In this document: piece by piece, positions 1 through 7,129 of the stretch
Position numbering within the stretch: the first letter of the stretch is position 1
Layout: each line of letters opens with the position of its first letter
Assembly: GCA_900768105.1 (NCBI GenBank)
Contig: CAAGBQ010000058.1
Coordinates: 1 to 13,058 of the forward strand
Direction: 5' to 3'
Origin: Oscillospiraceae bacterium
GTDB taxonomy: Bacteria > Bacillota > Clostridia > Oscillospirales > Ruminococcaceae
DNA: 13,058 bases
Position numbers and translations under genes: made by a program
The notes under the pieces: model-generated
Databases searched by the model: none
What the model saw: the letters and a program-made list of their open reading frames with translations, nothing else
What the model was told of the DNA's origin: nothing

Positions 1-66
1 CTGACGGCTCGCAGACTTTTCCGCACAGATAAAGCCTTGCCGCAAGGTAAGCGGTATATCAAAAAT
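1..66. other. Left-edge non-coding stretch, no gene supported
   Basis: I see no supported gene here. The plus strand has a short open frame running from the window edge to a TAA at 97-99, but it continues straight into the palindromic repeat and has no recognisable protein motif. A small palindrome, CCTTG-CCG-CAAGG, lies at 34-46. This stretch is probably the outer flank of the repeat cluster or the tail of a converging unit outside the window. Confidence 0.4.
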
Positions 67-106
67 CCCCTCTGTCGGCTTCGCCGACATCTCCCCTAAA
101 GGGGAG
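67..106. repeat. Palindromic repeat unit A (two hairpins)
   Basis: The unit begins with CCCCTC. A perfect hairpin follows: TGTCGGC at 73-79, loop TTC, GCCGACA at 83-89. A second hairpin is CTCCCC at 91-96, loop TAAA, GGGGAG at 101-106. It has the same architecture as units B and C just to its right. The first stem has a different sequence from unit B's but is still perfectly paired. The pattern resembles short interspersed palindromes I recall from gut Clostridia genomes; I could not check this. Confidence 0.75.
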
Positions 107-144
107 CAAAAGGCACGGTGTAGACGCTATACCTTATCAGGGGA

Positions 145-209
145 TACAACCCCTCAGTCGCGCCGAAGGCGCGACAGCTCCTCTTACACAGGGGAGGCGA
201 GAAACGCTC
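145..209. repeat. Palindromic repeat unit B (two hairpins plus tail)
   Basis: The unit starts TACAACCCCTC and has a perfect 8-bp hairpin: GTCGCGCC at 157-164, loop GAA, GGCGCGAC at 168-175. The second hairpin pairs CTCCTC (178-183) with GGGGAG (191-196) around TTACACA; one C-to-T change is tolerated as a T-G wobble. A tail AGGCGAGAAACGCTC follows. AGGGG at 139-143 can also pair with CCCCT at 150-154 just before the unit. Unit C repeats both the TACAACCCCTC start and the tail, 65 nt further on. Confidence 0.75.
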
Positions 210-259
210 TACAACCCCTCACTGCTAAACTTACACAGGAGAGGCAAGAAGTGCGCTGC
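210..259. repeat. Degenerate palindromic repeat unit C
   Basis: The unit begins with the same TACAACCCCTCA as unit B and ends with the same TTACACAGG...AGGCAAGAA tail at 231-250. The interior is 18 nt shorter and the variable hairpin is gone. It looks like a decayed or internally deleted copy in direct tandem with unit B. It abuts the T-run of the rsgA terminator. Confidence 0.6.
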
Positions 260-293
260 AAAAAAATCGCCCGTGCTCAAAACGAGCACGGGC
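260..293 (-). terminator. Rho-independent terminator after rsgA
   Basis: Read on the minus strand, a perfect 10-bp stem GCCCGTGCTC / GAGCACGGGC (293-284 and 278-269) encloses loop GTTTT. It is followed by GA and seven T's (266-260). It begins 8 nt after the rsgA TAG stop. This is the only strong intrinsic terminator I see in the window, so it probably ends the whole minus-strand operon. Confidence 0.93.
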
Positions 294-300
294 CGCTTTG

Positions 301-1233
301 CTATTTATCGAGTTCCCATTCTTTAATCTGCTTTGCTTCCTCATACATAATGCAGTAATTTTTGTGGCGGCTTTCGGGAATTATTCCCTGCTCCTTCGCT
401 GCCAAAACGGCACAGCCTTTTTCCGATGTGTGGCTGCATCCGGTGAATTTGCATTTCATAATATACGGTTCAAATTCGCGGAAGCAGTATTGCAGCGCGT
501 CCTTGCGGATTATCTCCATCCGCTCCATCTCTATTGCGGAAAAGCCCGGGGTATCCGCCACCCATCCGCCGCCCTCTATTGCAAAAAGCTCCGTATGGCG
601 GGTCGTGTGGCGGCCTCTTCCGAGCTTTTTGCTGATTTCCGCGGTGGAAAGCGAAAGCTCCGGCAAAATTTCGTTGAGCAGAGTGGATTTTCCCGCTCCG
701 GAATTTCCGCAAAAGGCGCTTATCCTGCCTTCAAGCATTTTGAGCACGGCTTCCGTGCCGCGGTGCTCGGTCGAGCACACCTCGTATACCTCAAAGCCCG
801 CCTTGCGGTAAATTTGAGCATACGGTTCCGGATCGGCAAGGTCGCATTTCGTAAAAACGAGCACCGGCTCCACATCCTGGTGCTCCGCCACGGCAATAAG
901 CTTGTCCATAACAAGCAAATTCGGCGCAGGCTCCGCCACGGAAACCACCATAACAAGCCGGTCTATATTTGCAAGGGGCGGCCGCACAAGGGAATTTTTT
1001 CGTTCGTGCACCGCACGGATATAGCCCTTTTCCTTCGGTAAAACGGATATGGTAACCCTGTCCCCGACAAGCGGAGAAAGTTCCCGCTTGCGAAAAACGC
1101 CGCGGGCGCGGCATTCGTATACCGTTTCTCCGCAAAGAACATAGTAAAATCCGCCCGTTGCTTTAATGATAAGTCCCTCCGCTTTCGGAAGGGACTTATC
1201 TTCGTTTTCATTAAAATTTCTTTTATCGGTCAT
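301..1233 (-). CDS. rsgA: Ribosome small-subunit-dependent GTPase RsgA (CpgA/YloQ)
   Basis: This is a circularly permuted GTPase that assists late maturation of the 30S subunit; GTP hydrolysis is stimulated by the 30S. The 310-aa protein has an N-terminal OB-fold (about residues 18-85) and G4 TKCD at 128-131, before G1 GNSGAGKST at 176-184 and G3 DTPGF at 227-231. This permuted order is diagnostic of the family. A C-terminal zinc knuckle follows, with C261, C266, H268 and C274. The ATG is preceded by GGAGG with a 4-nt spacer, and no other start is nearby. Residues 1-18 form a charged extension before the usual first strand. The gene begins 14 nt after the prkC stop and ends at the operon terminator. 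In Bacillus the homologue is a substrate of PrkC (established knowledge), which fits its place after the kinase. Family assignment is secure. Confidence 0.96.
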   Translation of the reverse strand: MTDKRNFNENEDKSLPKAEGLIIKATGGFYYVLCGETVYECRARGVFRKRELSPLVGDRVTISVLPKEKGYIRAVHERKNSLVRPPLANIDRLVMVVSVAEPAPNLLVMDKLIAVAEHQDVEPVLVFTKCDLADPEPYAQIYRKAGFEVYEVCSTEHRGTEAVLKMLEGRISAFCGNSGAGKSTLLNEILPELSLSTAEISKKLGRGRHTTRHTELFAIEGGGWVADTPGFSAIEMERMEIIRKDALQYCFREFEPYIMKCKFTGCSHTSEKGCAVLAAKEQGIIPESRHKNYCIMYEEAKQIKEWELDK

Positions 1234-1247
1234 TCTTCCTCCGTTGG

Positions 1248-3167
1248 TCAGCCGCCGAAATCGGAGGAATTATCACTTACCAGCATATATGTGCAATCCG
1301 TAAAATCTACGGAATATGCCTGATAAAGCTTGTCGTCATAGTAGATGCTTACGGTGGAAAGCCCCTCTCCGGTAAGCGTTACCGTCCAGCTGGACATCAT
1401 ATACGGGTTTATGGTTTCCGCCGCGGCGGGGCTTCCGTTGATGAAAGCTTCCACCTGAACGCTTCTGTTCTCATTCGGAAGCGGAATATCAAGCGTTACG
1501 GAATTTTCATAGCTGTCGCGTTCCATCGCTATCACAAGGTCGATGGTAGTTCCCTTTTGTACCTGTGTTCCCGCGGCAAGGCTCTGGTTCAAAATAACCG
1601 TGCCCGCCTGTGTGCTGTCCACGCGGGTCACATTTCCGATTTTGATGCCCGCGGAATTAAGCATAAGCTTTGCGTCATTAAGCTTATAGCCAAGCACATT
1701 CGGAACGGTGGCATAGGTCGTTTTCGGCCCCATGCTTACATAGATGATTACCACCGTGCCGCTGTCCACAACGGTATCCGCACCGGGTTCGGTTTTTATT
1801 ACATACCCTTCCGGAATATCATCGCTGTAATCCGTAACGGTAGTAAATTCAATATCATTATCCGTAAGGATTGCGTAGACCTGGTTTTCCTCAAAATTCG
1901 TATAATCCGCAAGGCTGAAGGACTGCACGCCGCTTGAGATTTTCACCTTTATGGTGCTTCTTTCCTTAACGGTCATCCCCGGCTTTACATTCTGATAATA
2001 TATAACATCCTTGTCATATGAATCGTGAAAAGCGGAGGATTCCACCTCTATATCAAATGTGGAATATTGCTTTTTTGCCTCTGTAATGTCCATTCCGATA
2101 AGGTTCGGGGCTGTGGTATCGGGGACCTCTTCAAAAGGGCGGACCATCGCCATAATTCCGATAAGGAACAGGATTGCAACAATGATGAACGCAACGGTTA
2201 TACCGGTAAGCACCGGCACAACGGGTGCGGAACGCACCTGCTCATCCTTAATTTTTTTTGTTTTCTTCGCTGCTTTAGCAAAATTCTCTGTAATAGACAT
2301 TTTTTCCGGTTCGGTATATTTATACTCAAAGCTTACTGTGGGGTCGCGCTTAAATTCATCTATATCCCGAAGCATTTCCGCCGCGGATTGATAACGCCGC
2401 GCGGGGTCCTTTTGCATTGCACGGATTATTATGTCCTCCAGTCCCTCCGGAATATCCGGATTTATGCTGCGCGGCGTTTTCGGCTGGCTTTGAATCTGCT
2501 GCAATGCAACGGAAACGGGGCTTTCCGCATCAAAAGGCAGCTTTCCGGTGGTCATCTCGTAAAGCATAACGCCAACGGAATAAATGTCGCTTTTTTCGTC
2601 GGTAACATCGCCCTTTGCCTGCTCCGGACTGATGTAGTGGACGGAACCGATGGCTTTATCGGTAACGGTTTGTTGGCTTGCCCTTGCAAAGCGTGCAATA
2701 CCAAAATCCGCAACCTTAATGGTTCCGTCCGCAAGAAGCATGATGTTCTGCGGCTTTATATCCCTGTGCACTATTCCCTTGTCGTGGGCGTGCTGAAGCG
2801 CGCGCAGAATCTGCACCGTAAAATGCACCGCCTCTTTCCAACGGAGCACCTTTTGCTGCTCGATATATTCTTTAAGCGTAATTCCGTCGATGTATTCCAT
2901 AACGATATACTGAATATCCTCGTTAAAGCTTACATCATACACCTTTACTATATTGGGATGCGAAAGCACCGCAATGGCCTTTGATTCGTTGCGAAAGCGC
3001 CGCAAAAGCTCGTCGTTCTGCATATGCTCGTCGCGCAGTATTTTTACCGCAACGGTACGGTCGTCAATGCTGTCGTATGCGCGGTAAACATTTGCCATTC
3101 CGCCAACGCCGATAATTTCCTTTATCTCGTACCGCCCGTCAAGTTTTTTACCAATATATCTGTCCAT
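1248..3167 (-). CDS. prkC: PASTA-domain membrane Ser/Thr protein kinase PrkC
   Basis: This is a Hanks-type Ser/Thr kinase that senses muropeptides/peptidoglycan or lipid II outside the cell and phosphorylates cytoplasmic proteins. The kinase domain spans about residues 10-270. It has the glycine loop IGVGGMANVY, catalytic K42, E61, HRD at 134-136, N141, DFG at 154-156 and SPE at 180-182. T167 and T169 form the usual activation-loop TxT autophosphorylation pair. A basic juxtamembrane stretch (300-308) precedes one transmembrane helix (about 316-342). Three extracellular PASTA repeats follow (about 350-412, 413-479, 484-548), then a beta-rich tail (about 550-639) that may be an Ig-like domain. 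The ATG has GGAGG 6 nt upstream and lies 15 nt after the stp stop. All catalytic residues are present, so the kinase should be active. PASTA boundaries are estimated by eye. Confidence 0.96.
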   Translation of the reverse strand: MDRYIGKKLDGRYEIKEIIGVGGMANVYRAYDSIDDRTVAVKILRDEHMQNDELLRRFRNESKAIAVLSHPNIVKVYDVSFNEDIQYIVMEYIDGITLKEYIEQQKVLRWKEAVHFTVQILRALQHAHDKGIVHRDIKPQNIMLLADGTIKVADFGIARFARASQQTVTDKAIGSVHYISPEQAKGDVTDEKSDIYSVGVMLYEMTTGKLPFDAESPVSVALQQIQSQPKTPRSINPDIPEGLEDIIIRAMQKDPARRYQSAAEMLRDIDEFKRDPTVSFEYKYTEPEKMSITENFAKAAKKTKKIKDEQVRSAPVVPVLTGITVAFIIVAILFLIGIMAMVRPFEEVPDTTAPNLIGMDITEAKKQYSTFDIEVESSAFHDSYDKDVIYYQNVKPGMTVKERSTIKVKISSGVQSFSLADYTNFEENQVYAILTDNDIEFTTVTDYSDDIPEGYVIKTEPGADTVVDSGTVVIIYVSMGPKTTYATVPNVLGYKLNDAKLMLNSAGIKIGNVTRVDSTQAGTVILNQSLAAGTQVQKGTTIDLVIAMERDSYENSVTLDIPLPNENRSVQVEAFINGSPAAAETINPYMMSSWTVTLTGEGLSTVSIYYDDKLYQAYSVDFTDCTYMLVSDNSSDFGG

Positions 3168-3182
3168 TAAGCTCCTCCGGCA

Positions 3183-3914
3183 TTATCGTGAAATGCAGAC
3201 AACGGTGATATTGTCCGCTCCGCCGGCTTTTTTTGCGGCGTTTATAAGCTTATCTACACATTTTCCGTATCCCGCGGATTTAATCATATCAAAAAGCTCG
3301 CCCTTCGGGAAATAGTTAGAAAGTCCGTCCGTACATATTATGATTGCTTCGCCTTCGTTCAGGGCAAATTCGCAATAATCAAGGTCAATTATCGACATAA
3401 CGCCAAGGGCGCGGGTGATAAAGTGCTTTTTCGGATGGAAGCGTGCTTCGTCCTGGGTAATTTCTCCCCGGTCAACAAGAAGCTGAACCACGGAATGGTC
3501 CTTCGTCATCTGTTCGATTCCGTCCGCAGTAACATGATATGCCCTGCTGTCGCCCGCGTGAACAATATGCGCAATTCCGTCGCACACTATGCACGCAACA
3601 ATGGTGGTTCCCATCCCGCGGAGGTCGGGGTCCCTTTGGGAGCGGTCGAACACGGAAACATTTGCGGCGGTAACTGCCGTTTGCAATATTCCGCGGATGG
3701 AGTTATCTCCAAAGCCGCTGCCATATGCGGCCGTTACGCTGTCCGTAACAATATCCGCGGCGGTGCGGCTTGCAATATGCCCGCCTTTTTCTCCGCCCAT
3801 TCCGTCGCAAACGACGGCAAATACCGCGTCTTCGCCAAGCACGCCGCAGTTGAAATCATCCTGGTTGATTTCTCTTACATTGCCTATATCCGTTTTGCCC
3901 GCTGCTTTTAACAT
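3183..3914 (-). CDS. stp: PP2C-type Ser/Thr phosphatase Stp/PrpC, partner of PrkC
   Basis: This is a metal-dependent PPM/PP2C phosphatase that reverses PrkC phosphorylation in the cytoplasm. From the chosen ATG (3914) it has 243 residues, usual for bacterial single-domain PP2C. Motifs in order are RxxNQD (R14-D19), DGMGG (37-41), GDSRAY (121-126), TDGLS (195-199) and GGADN (231-235). The aspartates that bind the two metals are all present (D37, D196, D234). An in-frame GTG lies three codons upstream (3923-3921), but it is part of the Shine-Dalgarno GAGGTG, which sits 6 nt before ATG 3914, so ATG is the better start. A promoter lies just upstream and prkC follows after 15 nt. Stp and PrkC probably form one signalling module transcribed together. 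Confidence 0.95.
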   Translation of the reverse strand: MLKAAGKTDIGNVREINQDDFNCGVLGEDAVFAVVCDGMGGEKGGHIASRTAADIVTDSVTAAYGSGFGDNSIRGILQTAVTAANVSVFDRSQRDPDLRGMGTTIVACIVCDGIAHIVHAGDSRAYHVTADGIEQMTKDHSVVQLLVDRGEITQDEARFHPKKHFITRALGVMSIIDLDYCEFALNEGEAIIICTDGLSNYFPKGELFDMIKSAGYGKCVDKLINAAKKAGGADNITVVCISR

Positions 3915-3919
3915 ATCAT

Positions 3920-3926
3920 TCACCTC
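3920..3926 (-). promoter_or_regulatory. Ribosome binding site that fixes the stp start
   Basis: GAGGTGA on the minus strand matches the anti-SD of 16S rRNA. It is 5-6 nt from ATG at 3914-3912. It contains the in-frame GTG (3923-3921) that a longest-ORF call would choose. A start codon inside the Shine-Dalgarno is unlikely, so ATG 3914 is preferred. Confidence 0.75.
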
Positions 3927-3960
3927 TTGTCAAAAACGGTTATGCTTTGTCTATCTTATG

Positions 3961-3989
3961 ATTTTATATCTAAATTCGCCGTATGTCAA
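3961..3989 (-). promoter_or_regulatory. Sigma-A type promoter for stp-prkC-rsgA
   Basis: On the minus strand, a perfect -35 TTGACA (3989-3984) is followed by exactly 17 bp and then -10 TAAAAT (3966-3961), a 5/6 match to TATAAT. The spacer is AT-rich near the -10. The expected start of transcription is near A3954, giving a leader of about 40 nt before the stp ATG. The -35 box contains the rlmN TGA stop codon (3988-3986). It lies in a 71-nt gap, the widest in the window between genes. Inferred from sequence only. Confidence 0.7.
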
Positions 3990-5065
3990 ATATTTTGCTC
4001 CTCTTTGCCGGAAAAAGTTCCGCCGTGCTCCTTATCCATAACACTTCGGCGAAGCTGGCCACAGGCGGCGTTTATGTCGCTTCCAAGCTCGCGGCGGATT
4101 GTTGCGTTCTGCCCGTTATCGTTAAGCAGCCTGCAAAACGCCTCGACGCTTTCGCGCTTTCCGCGGCGATAGCCCGTTTCGTTCACCTTATTGACCGGTA
4201 TAAGGTTAACATGCGCGCCCATCCCTTTAAGCAAAGCGATAAGCTCCATAGCGTGCTCCGGTCGGTCGTTCACTCCGTCAATAAGGGCATATTCAAAAGA
4301 AATCCGCCGCCCCGTAATATCAAAATAGTCGCGGCAGGCTTTTATAAGCTCGTCAATAGGCCAACGCCGCGCAATCGGCATTGTTCTGCGGCGGATCTCA
4401 TCGTTCGGCGCATGAAGCGAAACCGAAAGCGTAAGCTGAAGCTTTTTTTCCGCAAGCTTATATATTTTATCCACAAGCCCGCAGGTAGAAAGAGAAATAT
4501 GCCGCATACCTAGGTTAAAGCCCTGCTCCGATGTTACTATGGTAAGAAAATCCATTACATTATCGAAGTTATCCAGCGGTTCCCCTATGCCCATAAGCAC
4601 CATGGAAGCGATTTTCTCTCCGTTTTCCTCCGCGTCCTGCGCCGCAAGATAAACCTCGCAGAGCATTTCCGAAGGGGTTAGGTTTCTGCAAAGACCGGTA
4701 AGTGTGGAGGCGCAGAAGGTGCAGCCCATCCGGCAGCCGCATTGGGTGGAAATGCAAAGGCTTCCGCCCCGTTTATATGCCATGCGCACGCCCTCCACAT
4801 GCTCGCCGTCCCCAAGGCGGAAAAGATACTTCACCGTTCCGTCAATTTTGGAAACCAGCTTGCGTTCGATGGTAACATCTGCAAGCGGGTATTCGCTTTT
4901 CAGCCGCTCGCGCAAAGCGGCGGGCAGATTTGTCATTTCGTCATAGCTTTTTGCGCGCTTTTGATGAAGCCATTCATAAATCTGCTTTGCCCTGAAAGCG
5001 GGAATCCCCATAGCCTTCACCTCTTCGCAAAGCTTTTCGTATGTAAGAGAGCGAAGGTCGGTCAT
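3986..5065 (-). CDS. rlmN: Dual-specificity 23S rRNA/tRNA m2A methyltransferase RlmN
   Basis: This radical SAM enzyme methylates C2 of A2503 in 23S rRNA and A37 in some tRNAs through a methyl-cysteine intermediate. The 359-aa protein shows the radical SAM cluster motif CxxxCxxC at C111, C115 and C118, and GIGEPLDN at 159-166 for SAM binding. The second catalytic cysteine is C335, in the conserved AACGQL. C118 and C335 correspond to the family's methyl-carrying/resolving cysteine pair. An additional cysteine, C109, lies just before the cluster. The ATG overlaps the rsmB stop by 4 nt (ATGA), with an AAGGGG-type RBS inside the rsmB end, so translation is probably coupled. The stop codon lies in the -35 box of the next promoter. 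The presence of the AACGQL cysteine makes RlmN, not the related Cfr, the natural call; the two share the chemistry, and genomic context favours RlmN. Confidence 0.95.
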   Translation of the reverse strand: MTDLRSLTYEKLCEEVKAMGIPAFRAKQIYEWLHQKRAKSYDEMTNLPAALRERLKSEYPLADVTIERKLVSKIDGTVKYLFRLGDGEHVEGVRMAYKRGGSLCISTQCGCRMGCTFCASTLTGLCRNLTPSEMLCEVYLAAQDAEENGEKIASMVLMGIGEPLDNFDNVMDFLTIVTSEQGFNLGMRHISLSTCGLVDKIYKLAEKKLQLTLSVSLHAPNDEIRRRTMPIARRWPIDELIKACRDYFDITGRRISFEYALIDGVNDRPEHAMELIALLKGMGAHVNLIPVNKVNETGYRRGKRESVEAFCRLLNDNGQNATIRRELGSDINAACGQLRRSVMDKEHGGTFSGKEEQNI

Positions 5066-6384
5066 TCACTTTTCCCCTTTCTTAATCTTGCGAAATAAAA
5101 GCCGTCGGAATTTATTTCTCCCGGCAAAAGCGTAACGGAAAAACCGTCCGCAGAATATTTTTGCAGCTCCTCCGGAAGCTTTTCCGGAACAAGTCCGTCC
5201 CTTTCAATAAGCCGCTTTACAACATCTTCATTTTCGTCCTTTGAAAGGGTGCAGGTGGAATAAACCAAAATTCCGCCTTCATTCAAATATTTTGCGGAGG
5301 TTGCCGCAATTCTATACTGAATTTTCGGAAGCAAGGTCAAATCCTCCGGCTTTTTAAAGCGGATTTCCGGCTTCCTGCGGATTACGCCGAGTCCGGAGCA
5401 GGGCACATCGCAAAGCACGCGGTCAAATTTTCCGAGTGCTTCGCAAAAAGCCGTTGCGTCGTTTGCCCTTGCGGTGATTATATCAAGGCCAAGGCGCTCT
5501 CCGCCTTTTTTTACAAGGTTTGCACGCTTTGCGTGCAGGTCGCAGGCAACTATCTCTCCGCGGTTTTCCATAATTTCCGCCACGGTAAAGGTTTTTCCGC
5601 CCGGTGCGGCGCAAACATCAAGGATTCTTTCCCCCGCCCTTGCGCCAAGCGCCGCCGCGCAAAGCTGGCTTGAAATATCCTGAACATGAAAAAGACCGTC
5701 TTTATACGCCCTTGTATTTTGCGGCGCCGCGGAATCAATTATTATTGCCGCAGGAATATTTCCCTCCGGCCTTGCGGCGGCGCCCTCCTCACAAAGCGCC
5801 GCGCAAACCGCATCGGCGCCTGCTTTTACGGTATTCGCCCTTGCATAAACCGGCGGTGCGCCCAAACAGGCGCGCAAAGCCTTTTGCGTTCTTTGCGGCC
5901 CAAATTCAAGGCACCACTTTTTGCAAAGCCAAAGCGGCGCGGAATATTCCGCAGAAAGCCGCTGTATTCCCGGAAGGCGGCTGAAATCCGCATTTTTTCC
6001 GTTGCGGATAAACGCCCGCAAAATTCCGTTGATAAATCCGGAAGCCTTCGGAAAGCCGAGAGCTTTTATAAGCTCCACCGATTCGTTCACCGCGGCGTTA
6101 TCCGGCACGGAGTTCATATACAAAATCTGATAGAACCCCATGCGAAGAACCTCCGCCGCCTCCGGATCAAGCTTTTCCGGCAGAACCGAAGAATACCTCT
6201 TTATTAAAATATCTATTGTTATCCTGCGCTCCAGCACTCCGTAAAAAAGCGCGCTTGCAAAGGCTTTATCCCTTTGGTCAAGCTTTGCCTCCTCCAGCAT
6301 GGAATCCAAAACAAGGTTGGAAAATCCGCCGGAGGAAACCCGCAAAAGCGCCTTCGCCGCAAGCATCCTTGCCATATCCGCCAT
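5062..6384 (-). CDS. rsmB: 16S rRNA (cytosine-967 C5) methyltransferase RsmB
   Basis: This SAM-dependent enzyme makes m5C967 in 16S rRNA during 30S assembly. The 440-aa protein has an N-terminal NusB-like RNA-binding domain (about 5-130) and a Rossmann-fold methyltransferase domain (about 170-437). Motif I is DVCAAPGGKT (256-265). Motif IV is DVPCSGLG, with C329 predicted for product release. Motif VI is STC, with C378 the predicted nucleophile. Both catalytic cysteines are present. The motif-IV segment continues into RRKPEIR, typical of RsmB. The RBS GAGGGG lies 5 nt before the ATG. A second in-frame ATG three codons in is possible but less well spaced. The gene starts 31 nt after the YugP-like stop and overlaps rlmN by 4 nt. 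In Bacillus the orthologue sits directly after fmt; here a protease gene is inserted between them. Confidence 0.95.
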   Translation of the reverse strand: MADMARMLAAKALLRVSSGGFSNLVLDSMLEEAKLDQRDKAFASALFYGVLERRITIDILIKRYSSVLPEKLDPEAAEVLRMGFYQILYMNSVPDNAAVNESVELIKALGFPKASGFINGILRAFIRNGKNADFSRLPGIQRLSAEYSAPLWLCKKWCLEFGPQRTQKALRACLGAPPVYARANTVKAGADAVCAALCEEGAAARPEGNIPAAIIIDSAAPQNTRAYKDGLFHVQDISSQLCAAALGARAGERILDVCAAPGGKTFTVAEIMENRGEIVACDLHAKRANLVKKGGERLGLDIITARANDATAFCEALGKFDRVLCDVPCSGLGVIRRKPEIRFKKPEDLTLLPKIQYRIAATSAKYLNEGGILVYSTCTLSKDENEDVVKRLIERDGLVPEKLPEELQKYSADGFSVTLLPGEINSDGFYFARLRKGKSE

Positions 6385-6415
6385 AAAATCCCCTCAATAT
6401 TTCAAAAAAACTTGT

Positions 6416-7117
6416 TTAATCTCTGTTTCTTCTTCCGCCAAAAAGCACAATAAGCCGCAAAAGCTGTGCCAAAGAAGAAACCAACGCAGCAACATAGGTA
6501 AGCGCCGCCGCGCGGAGAACCGCTTTTGCGCCGTTTATTTCATTTCCGTAAAGTATACCGTTATTTTGCAGCGTCGCAATGGCTCTGTTGGAGGCATTGA
6601 ACTCCACCGGCAGGGTTACAAGCTGAAAAAGCGCAATGGTTGCAAAAAGGATTATTCCCGCATTAACAAGGGACTGGGAAGAAAAAGCAAGTCCGAGGAT
6701 AATAAGCGGAAAATACGCCCAAGAGCCTATCTGTGTAACGGGAATAATCGCTTCGCGCCATTTAATCGGGCGGTAGCCCACCGCATGCTGAATCGCATGG
6801 CCGGTTTCGTGCGCGGCAACGCCGATTGCCGCAACGGAGGTGCTGTTATAAACATCATCCGAAAGGTTTATGGTTTTGTTCCTCGGATTAAAATTATCCG
6901 TAAGGCTTCCGGAAATGTGGCGGATGGTCACATCATAAATTCCGTTCTGCTCCAAAATAAGCTTTGCAACCTCCGCACCGGTATAGCCCCGCGCCGTAGA
7001 AACCCTGCTGTATTTGGAAAATGCGGATTTTACCGAAAGCTGTGCCCAAAGTCCGAAGATAAGCGCCGGAATAATAAAAATAATATAGGTTATATCAATA
7101 CCGTAGAAATATGGCAT
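6416..7117 (-). CDS. yugP: YugP-like membrane zinc metallopeptidase (Zn_peptidase_2 family)
   Basis: This is a predicted integral-membrane zinc metallopeptidase of the YugP type; its physiological substrate is unknown to me. The 233-aa protein has an N-terminal transmembrane helix (about 9-27) and a soluble stretch with HETGH at 103-107, in which H103, E104 and H107 match HExxH. E172 in PVEFNASNRA is a likely third zinc ligand. Hydrophobic segments follow at about 133-147, 150-170 and 203-225. The strand RNKTINLSDDVY before the motif is typical of the family. The RBS AAGGAG overlaps the fmt TAA stop, and the ATG is 12 nt after fmt, so the two are co-transcribed and perhaps coupled. rsmB follows after 31 nt. 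The family call is firm. Any role in membrane protein quality control is inference. Confidence 0.88.
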   Translation of the reverse strand: MPYFYGIDITYIIFIIPALIFGLWAQLSVKSAFSKYSRVSTARGYTGAEVAKLILEQNGIYDVTIRHISGSLTDNFNPRNKTINLSDDVYNSTSVAAIGVAAHETGHAIQHAVGYRPIKWREAIIPVTQIGSWAYFPLIILGLAFSSQSLVNAGIILFATIALFQLVTLPVEFNASNRAIATLQNNGILYGNEINGAKAVLRAAALTYVAALVSSLAQLLRLIVLFGGRRNRD

Positions 7118-7129
7118 AAAATCTCTCCT

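Noticed and set aside
1..99. A plus-strand open frame from the window edge to TAA at 97-99, possibly the end of a converging gene.
   Set aside because: It runs into palindromic repeat unit A, has no motif I recognise, and its start is outside the window.
67..259. The repeat cluster as a CRISPR array.
   Set aside because: There are only three unequal units with internal hairpins, no conserved direct repeat with similar-length unique spacers, and no cas gene in the window.
3921..3923. GTG as the start of stp, adding three residues.
   Set aside because: This GTG is part of the Shine-Dalgarno sequence; ATG at 3914 is correctly spaced from it.
3986..5065. Cfr-type antibiotic-resistance methyltransferase in place of RlmN.
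   Set aside because: Location in the conserved rsmB-rlmN-stp-prkC order and overall RlmN-like motifs favour the housekeeping enzyme.
6403..6415. A run of seven T's on the minus strand just after the yugP stop, as in a terminator.
   Set aside because: No GC-rich stem precedes it, so an intrinsic terminator is not supported.
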